From Candidatus Woesearchaeota archaeon (GTDB lineage: Archaea > Nanoarchaeota > Nanoarchaeia > Woesearchaeales > JAGVZT01), in contig JAFCGF010000007.1 in the NCBI GenBank assembly GCA_017608295.1, positions 62,001-126,000 of the forward strand: 64,000 nucleotides of DNA. The letters run 5' to 3'. Shown here piece by piece: positions 59,598-64,000 of the stretch; within the stretch, counting starts at the first letter, position 1, and each line of letters starts with the position of its first letter. The position numbers were made by a program, and so were the translations under genes. The notes under the pieces are model-generated. The model was given only the letters and a program-made list of their open reading frames with translations. It ran no database searches and had not been told where the DNA came from.

Positions 59598-60422
59598 CTA
59601 AGTCAGCTCCACGAAGAGGTAGTACGTGGTCTCGTGCGGCTTACCAGCGATAGTCCCGTTCTCGGGCACGATAATCTGGTAGTCATACGGGCTGCCGTCA
59701 AAACCAATCTGGGAATCATTGATAAGAGTCGTGTAGATTCTATCTGTCCCTGATGCAAGGATGATCTCAGACCAGTTCGCTGTCTCGGGATTGCTGTTGA
59801 TGTTTGTATAAATTGTATAATTACACAGGTTCGCGGTGAAAGAGATGTCAGCAGCAGTAAAGGCGGGATGGCTACCTGGGCCGCCGCCAAAGGTGTCTGT
59901 GATATTGGTGTTGTCTGTATTTGGCCCGGTATGAGACAAGTCATCTTCATCGGCACTCATATTGTGAGTGGTATCATTAGCGCACACAAGCCCGCTCCAG
60001 GTGATGGTTTGGCTTCTCGAGACATACACTTGCCCCCTGATTGTGGCTGACCAGTTGTACAGCTGGTTGCCTTGGGTGTCCGCGAGAGCGAGGCCTCCTG
60101 TGATGTTACCTGCAAAGCCCTTCCAGTTCTCATTAGTCTGGATGGCGTTGAGGTTAAGAGTGATGATGTCTCCCCCTGAATAGGTGGAGTCATCGAGCGC
60201 AGTGCCTACGCCGTAGCCGGCGTAAGTCTCGTTATCTATGTAAGTGATGACAGGACCACTAGGGGTAACGGCAAACACCTGGACTGCAACCATGAGCCAG
60301 CCCCCGATGAAGAGGAGAGCTACCGCTAGGAGCTGGAAGCGCTTCGACGAAGAGCCATTGTTTGCCTGCAAGGCATTGCTCCTCTGTCTCTTTTCCGTTC
60401 CTCGGGTTTTGTTCATTGTCAT
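59598..60422 (-). CDS. FYVEL-type small secreted protein 3
   Basis: The 274-residue protein has a basic N-terminal arm of about 28 residues, a signal/TM helix (about 30-52) and the body: ITYIDNETYAGYG, NWKGFAGNITGGLALADTQG, QLYNWSATIRGQVYVSRSQT, ITWSGLVCAND, EDDLSH, TFGGGPGSHPAFT, NLCNYTIYTNIN, IILASGTDRIYTTLINDS, YDYQIIVPENG and the end TYYLFVELT. The GGGxGxHPAF element groups it with member 5. Start is ATG 60422 or 60416; GAGG upstream fits the latter better. It is the last gene of cluster 2, 23 nt after member 4. Confidence 0.75.
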   Translation of the reverse strand: MTMNKTRGTEKRQRSNALQANNGSSSKRFQLLAVALLFIGGWLMVAVQVFAVTPSGPVITYIDNETYAGYGVGTALDDSTYSGGDIITLNLNAIQTNENWKGFAGNITGGLALADTQGNQLYNWSATIRGQVYVSRSQTITWSGLVCANDTTHNMSADEDDLSHTGPNTDNTNITDTFGGGPGSHPAFTAADISFTANLCNYTIYTNINSNPETANWSEIILASGTDRIYTTLINDSQIGFDGSPYDYQIIVPENGTIAGKPHETTYYLFVELT

Positions 60423-60445
60423 CTTCCTCTTTTTTAGTTTAATCG

Positions 60446-61183
60446 TCAGTCAAGCTCGATGTAAAAGTAATACGTCAGGGCGTCCTCGTTGCTGTTCCAG
60501 CCGTCTTCAGGCACGATTATCTCGAAATCCCAGGTTCCGCCGTCAAAGCCAGTGACGTCATTGTTCACCAAGGCAGTGTACACAGTGATATTAAGAACCG
60601 GGTCGAACAGCAAAGTCTCATTGAATGAAGATGAGCTCGGGTAGGCCTCATTCACATGGAGCCAGATGCTGAAGTTGCAGCTGTTCTGTGGGATGTGGTT
60701 GTCGCTCAGGTTGAACTTGGGATGGCTCATCGAGATGTTGAAAGTGTTGGTGAAGTTGTCGGTATATGAGGGAAGTGTGTTGAAGATATTCGCCTCATAC
60801 GTCATGTTTCCATGGTCAAGGCACACCAGGCTGTTCCAAGTAGGGGTGCTGGCATTCCAGACAGCATAGACCTCACCGGCAGGGCTAAGCGGCCAGGCAT
60901 ACAAAGTCTGGTTATCTGAATTGTCGAGTATGATGTTGCCGCTGATATTACCATAATAGCCCTGCCAGCCCTGGCTAATCTGCTCATGCGTGAGAAGGAG
61001 CTCAGTCGCGTTGCCGGCATAGGCATCTACAACCTGGCTCGACGGTAAGCCAGTGTGCCTACCGTGTTCCGCAACCGCCACGCTTGGCACGGAGGGCACT
61101 CCCTTAACAACAAATGCAGCCAGCAGGGACAGCAGGACCACTATCAGAAGCGTCACTGTCCGCCTAGATATAGTTATCCTCAT
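60446..61183 (-). CDS. FYVEL-type small secreted protein 4
   Basis: From ATG 61183 the product has 245 residues. It has a signal helix (about 11-28), GRHTGLPSS and YAGNATELLL. The body reads GWQGYYGNISGNIILDNS, TLYAWPLSPAGEVYAVWNAS, SLVCLDHG, HPKFNLSDNHI, NSCNFS, FNETLLF, GFDGGTWDFEIIVPEDG and TYYFYIELD. The upstream in-frame extension is only a shadow of the 333-aa gene. The start overlaps that gene's stop as ATGA. It is the nearest relative of member 2 in cluster 1. Confidence 0.75.
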   Translation of the reverse strand: MRITISRRTVTLLIVVLLSLLAAFVVKGVPSVPSVAVAEHGRHTGLPSSQVVDAYAGNATELLLTHEQISQGWQGYYGNISGNIILDNSDNQTLYAWPLSPAGEVYAVWNASTPTWNSLVCLDHGNMTYEANIFNTLPSYTDNFTNTFNISMSHPKFNLSDNHIPQNSCNFSIWLHVNEAYPSSSSFNETLLFDPVLNITVYTALVNNDVTGFDGGTWDFEIIVPEDGWNSNEDALTYYFYIELD

Positions 61184-62181
61184 GGTGCCCCCACATCTAC
61201 TGCTGAGATGATGACTGTGCCGTTGCAGAAGCCCTTCGTCCCTAGGGGCACATGGAGCTTCCACCACGTGGTGTTTGTTGATTCAGACTGGTCAGTATCT
61301 CCATCGTCCACTCTCTGCGCGAGCGTGCCATTGATGCCGGGAAGGTAGAGTGGCGGAGCCCAGGCCGTGAGGTTGTACATGCTCGCATAGGCGGTGTTGT
61401 CATTCACATCGTACCTCAAGTCGGTGTCGGCGATGTCACCTATAGTGCAGTTCATCGACAGGTTGTCGTTGAAGGTCTCTCCCCAGCCGTCAATGGCAAA
61501 GGAGATGTTGATATTGCCTGTATTGGTGATGTTAAGCAGTTTCTCGTCACCGTCAGCAGTCGTCGTGTCAGGAGCCATGTTGCCGAAGTCAAGGATATTC
61601 GAGCCTGTCTCGTTTACGCTGACGTTAATCGCGAAGAGCGGGCTGAGAGTTGTGTTCTCTGAGTAATTGAATGAAACCAGCCCATCAAGGTCACTCACGC
61701 TGATATTGCACAGCCAGCTAGTGTCATTATTGGCATAGTACGCCACCTGGAACGAGCACTGGGTATATCCAAATGAGGAGTTGACCTGGACAACCGTGCA
61801 TGTAGTATTGCTATAGTGATCATTGTTGTCGTCTATGGCACTGAATGACGACAGGCTGCCCTGCCACATTGTCGAGTTGGTGCCGTGGGTCGTGTTGATA
61901 TCCTGGTAGCCATTTGCGTCGAGGAAGGTCCCGTTGCACAGGATATGCGTCGTGGTTCCCTCAGTGAGCGTGATTGCGCTTCCCGGGCCAGCAGATTCTG
62001 AATAAAGCCTGACCTGCCTCACCACAGGAGCTGCGTTCGTGACATTCACCCTGGATTCTATAGAGTAGTTATCCACCTGTGATAGTACGACAGGGCTCAG
62101 GGGGAACATAAGGAGCCCTGCCAGTGCGAGTATACCTATTACCAGGAAAACGCTCATCATCGCGTCTTTCATGGAGTTCAT
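61180..62181 (-). CDS. Secreted beta-rich protein of FYVEL cluster 2
   Basis: The 333-residue protein has an N-terminal TM/signal helix (about 9-30). It then shows a pattern common in archaeal surface proteins: VNVTNAAPVVRQVRLYSES, ILCNGTFLDANGYQDINTTH, TTCTVVQVNSS, WLCNISVSDLDGLVSFN. A second domain follows with LDFGNMAPDTTTADGDEKLL and FCNGTVIISAV at the end. It has several Cys and many sequons. It lacks the FYVEL end. It overlaps the regulator gene upstream and the FYVEL gene downstream, both as ATGA, so it is a stable partner in this operon. Confidence 0.75.
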   Translation of the reverse strand: MNSMKDAMMSVFLVIGILALAGLLMFPLSPVVLSQVDNYSIESRVNVTNAAPVVRQVRLYSESAGPGSAITLTEGTTTHILCNGTFLDANGYQDINTTHGTNSTMWQGSLSSFSAIDDNNDHYSNTTCTVVQVNSSFGYTQCSFQVAYYANNDTSWLCNISVSDLDGLVSFNYSENTTLSPLFAINVSVNETGSNILDFGNMAPDTTTADGDEKLLNITNTGNINISFAIDGWGETFNDNLSMNCTIGDIADTDLRYDVNDNTAYASMYNLTAWAPPLYLPGINGTLAQRVDDGDTDQSESTNTTWWKLHVPLGTKGFCNGTVIISAVDVGAP

Positions 62182-62507
62182 TTCTTCCCCTCCAACAGCG
62201 CGATGAGCTTCTGCTTCGATGATTCAGTGAGCGGGATGAGCTTTTTCTCCTGCCTGCCCTTTGACAGGACAACGAGATAGGCGACCTCATTGATGAGAGA
62301 ATAGAGCTTACGGGGCTTTCCCTTCTCCCTGTTGGGAACCCGTTCAGACTTCACAAGCCCAGCGAACTCAAGCAGCCTAAGCTGCTGGCTGATATTGGCC
62401 ATGCTTGTGTTCAGAATCTCGGCAATCTCAAGGGGGCTCTTCGGCTGTTTAGCAATAAGAGAGAGAATCTCCCACTTTGTGCTGCTGAACAGCATATCGA
62501 GTTCCAT
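62178..62507 (-). CDS. Winged-helix (ArsR-like) regulator, copy 2
   Basis: The 109-residue protein reads MELDMLFSSTKWEILSLIAK, SPLEIAEILNTSMANISQQL, RLLEFAGLVKSERVPNREKG and a C-terminal part SLINEVAYLVVLSKGRQEKK. It is the paralog of copy 1 (58890) over its whole length. It is first in the operon regulator, 333-aa protein, FYVEL 4, FYVEL 3. The upstream site CAGTATAC-N6-GTA at 62617-62633 is shared with copy 1. Cross-regulation of both clusters is possible. Confidence 0.85.
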   Translation of the reverse strand: MELDMLFSSTKWEILSLIAKQPKSPLEIAEILNTSMANISQQLRLLEFAGLVKSERVPNREKGKPRKLYSLINEVAYLVVLSKGRQEKKLIPLTESSKQKLIALLEGKK

Positions 62508-62616
62508 ACTCTTCCTCTTGCTCTTGCTTTCTAGCCAGGAGCCGCCTAGAGCTCCAGCTACATCTCATTCAATCTCTGGTGCTAACTCTTGCTCTTGAGC
62601 GCCTTTTCAGGCGAGC

Positions 62617-62634
62617 CAGTATACAAAAATGTAC
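62617..62634 (-). promoter_or_regulatory. Operator-like site, regulator copy 2
   Basis: CAGTATAC-aaaaat-GTAC repeats the pattern found before copy 1 (CAGTATAC-tttttc-GTAT). A minus-strand TATA box (ATATTTATAC) lies at 62662-62671, so the site again falls at or just after the expected transcription start. Confidence 0.55.
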
Positions 62635-62773
62635 ACTAGTAACAATTACTGGGGACTCTTAGTATAAATATGTTTCGGTTTTTGCTTTATTATAGTAGTG
62701 AATAATTACAATTATTCATGAACTAAATGAACTATTATGCTTAATTAACCACTTAAATACTTCTTTTATCATC

Positions 62774-63523
62774 TCAAAGCAGCTCAATGAAGAAGTAGTA
62801 TGTGGTTGAGGAACCCACTGCAGCGGTGCCATTTTCAGGCACGATGAGCTGGAAGTCGTAGTAGCTGTCGTCAAAGCCGCGGCTCCTGTTCTCGATGATA
62901 GATGCATAGACAGAGACAAAGCCGTCGTGAAGTATCGCCTCGTAGAAGCGGCTCGTGTTTATCGTGCTGTTCACATAAGTATTGAGCGTGTAGTTGCACT
63001 GGTTCACACTGAAATCAGTAGAGGCAGTTGTGAAGGCAGGATGGTTGCCCTGCCCCCCGCCAAAGGTGGAGGAGATGCTGTCTGATTGAGAGGCGTTGTG
63101 GCTCAGCTCACCCTCTTCAGTGCTGATTTCACTAGCATTCGCGCAGTCAATATCTGTCCAGTTGATAGTAGAATTCCTTGTGACATACACCTCACCGCTC
63201 ACTGAAGCGAGAGTCCACTCGTAGAGGACATAGCCAGCGGAATCCTGCAGTGCAAGATTACCTGTTATGTTACCGACAAAGCCCTTCCAGTGAGGGTTCT
63301 GGCTCGTGGCGTTGAGATTCATCGTGGTTATCGTGCCGCCTGCTGTCGTGATGCTGATAGCAGGCCGTATCGAGGCGTTCTCAGTATTGTTGTAGGTGAT
63401 GCCCTCTAACCCGACTGGCTGGTTTTGCGCAACGCTGGTAAGAGATGTGAGAGAGATGATAGAAGCATACAGCAGCACCAGGACAAGAAAAAAGCTGAGG
63501 TTGAGCCGTAGCTTCTTACTCAC
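62774..63523 (-). CDS. FYVEL-type small secreted protein 5
   Basis: From GTG 63523 the product has 249 residues: KKLRLNLS, a signal helix (about 7-28), EGITYNNTENAS, the body HWKGFVGNITGNLALQDSAG, VLYEWTLASVSGEVYVTRNS, INWTDIDCANA, EGELSHN, TFGGGQGNHPAFT, NQCNYTLNTYVN, YEAILHDGFVSVYASII, YDFQLIVPENG and the end TYYFFIELL. It groups with member 3. GGAGGTGA precedes GTG 63523, whose codon overlaps the stop of the tandem-HTH gene by 8 nt; the longer form from 63610 is unlikely. A minus-strand gap of 266 nt to the regulator copy 2 follows. Confidence 0.75.
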   Translation of the reverse strand: MSKKLRLNLSFFLVLVLLYASIISLTSLTSVAQNQPVGLEGITYNNTENASIRPAISITTAGGTITTMNLNATSQNPHWKGFVGNITGNLALQDSAGYVLYEWTLASVSGEVYVTRNSTINWTDIDCANASEISTEEGELSHNASQSDSISSTFGGGQGNHPAFTTASTDFSVNQCNYTLNTYVNSTINTSRFYEAILHDGFVSVYASIIENRSRGFDDSYYDFQLIVPENGTAAVGSSTTYYFFIELL

Positions 63524-64000
63524 TACGGTCACCTCCGAGCTTATTCTTTGCGCGGGACTTGATGGTCCACACAGTGCGGCTATCCCTATCCAAGGCCTGG
63601 GCGATGTCACGCAGCTTCATCCCCTTAGTAAGGAGGTGCGTCACAAGGTGCTCAAAGACAGACAACGACCTGTCTGAAAGAAGAGATGCTGGAAACGACC
63701 TGTCGGAGAGCAGCTCGTGCCCCTCAAATCTATCAAGAGAAAACTCCTCAGGATGCTTTGCGAGGGCATTGCGGTAGGTCCCGCGGATCGTGGCTTCCGA
63801 ACGGTTCACGACCCCAGCAATATCTCCATGTTTCAGACCGTACGCCTCGCGGAGGAACTTAACAACAGTCTCGAAGGCGCCGAGCTTTTCACTGAAGGCC
63901 TGTAAGGGAACAAGCGAAGAGGTGCGAGCCCGGTCATGAGCTGCGCGCTCATCACGCTGTGCCAGGGCTTTCCTCAGGTCAGAGGGAGAGACGTCATGTT
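63516..64000 (-). CDS. Tandem sigma-region-4-like HTH regulator (N-terminus outside window)
   Basis: The minus frame is open from the window edge to TAA 63516-63518, showing about 160 residues. Two similar HTH units are visible: AFETVVKFLREAYGLKHGDI-AGVVNRSEATIRGTYRNA and VFEHLVTHLLTKGMKLRDI-AQALDRDSRTVWTIKSRAKN. Both follow the pattern of sigma factor region 4 or related HTHs, with the second helix of each beginning after D-I-A. The GTG at 63809 could be taken for a start but lies between the two units, so the gene is longer. Its stop overlaps the FYVEL 5 start. In an archaeon this is a regulator, not a sigma factor. Confidence 0.7.
   Translation of the reverse strand, partial: HDVSPSDLRKALAQRDERAAHDRARTSSLVPLQAFSEKLGAFETVVKFLREAYGLKHGDIAGVVNRSEATIRGTYRNALAKHPEEFSLDRFEGHELLSDRSFPASLLSDRSLSVFEHLVTHLLTKGMKLRDIAQALDRDSRTVWTIKSRAKNKLGGDRSE

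Noticed and set aside
57133..63523. Small secreted proteins as type IV pilins or archaellins
   Set aside because: Their N-termini look like ordinary Sec signal peptides or anchors, no class III signal motif stands out, and no pilus ATPase or prepilin peptidase gene is in the window.
63611..63809. GTG 63809 as the start of the tandem-HTH gene
   Set aside because: The frame is open to the window edge and the first HTH unit lies upstream of this codon, so the gene is longer.

Overview
The window is archaeal. Promoters carry A/T-rich TATA boxes, and several genes start about 27 nt downstream of the box, as expected for leaderless mRNAs. Same-strand genes are chained by 4-nt ATGA/GTGA overlaps, and one of the two tRNAs is a tRNA-His with an encoded G-1. 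Several features point to a DPANN-type archaeon of the Woesearchaeota/Pacearchaeota kind: small winged-helix regulators of the MELxSxFTSTKWEIL type, proteins with sigma-region-4-like HTHs, helical-hairpin LYxxIRxxY modules and nucleoside salvage genes. This lineage call is an inference; no rRNA is present.

Left part (1-9.8 kb): housekeeping. It holds the 3' end of an unknown gene, tRNA-His(GTG), a probable phosphoribosyltransferase-like gene, a HAD phosphatase, a uridine-phosphorylase-family enzyme, histidyl-tRNA synthetase, uracil phosphoribosyltransferase, an ATP-cone plus PD-(D/E)XK nuclease-like fusion, phosphoenolpyruvate synthase, a nucleotidyltransferase, a PIG-L/LmbE deacetylase and tRNA-Glu(CTC). 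Udp plus Upp form a uridine-to-uracil-to-UMP salvage route.

Middle (9.8-46.9 kb): cell surface. After two lipoproteins, a small membrane protein and a CheY-like receiver comes a minus-strand three-gene operon. It encodes a 7,509-residue secreted protein (22.5 kb), a 1,214-residue secreted protein and a 407-residue membrane-anchored protein. The giant combines a Pro-Glu linker, a predicted seven-bladed FG-GAP propeller followed by an ASPIC/UnbV-like segment, DUF2341-like domains, long arrays of Ig-like repeats and CARDB-like domains. A divergent plus-strand operon starts with two ribbon-helix-helix regulators (one only 51 aa). It continues with a 1,027-aa surface/TM protein, a 318-aa TM protein, a second 407-aa protein paralogous to the one in the giant operon, and a small charged protein.

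Right part (46.9-64 kb): a minus-strand operon (HTH regulator, GYWI-repeat membrane protein, two proteins sharing an FYG domain), coiled-coil proteins, and a cluster of five related small secreted proteins. The five, called here FYVEL proteins after their C-terminal end, are organised with two paralogous winged-helix regulators and one tandem-HTH regulator. Their body is recognisably the same module that ends both the 7,509-aa and the 1,214-aa proteins. The most interesting reading of the window is therefore a modular surface-assembly system: giant fibrous proteins capped by a C-terminal module that also exists as stand-alone secreted subunits. The subunits have their own regulators, with a shared operator-like sequence CAGTATAC-N6-GTA. 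Function is not known and the system name is descriptive only.
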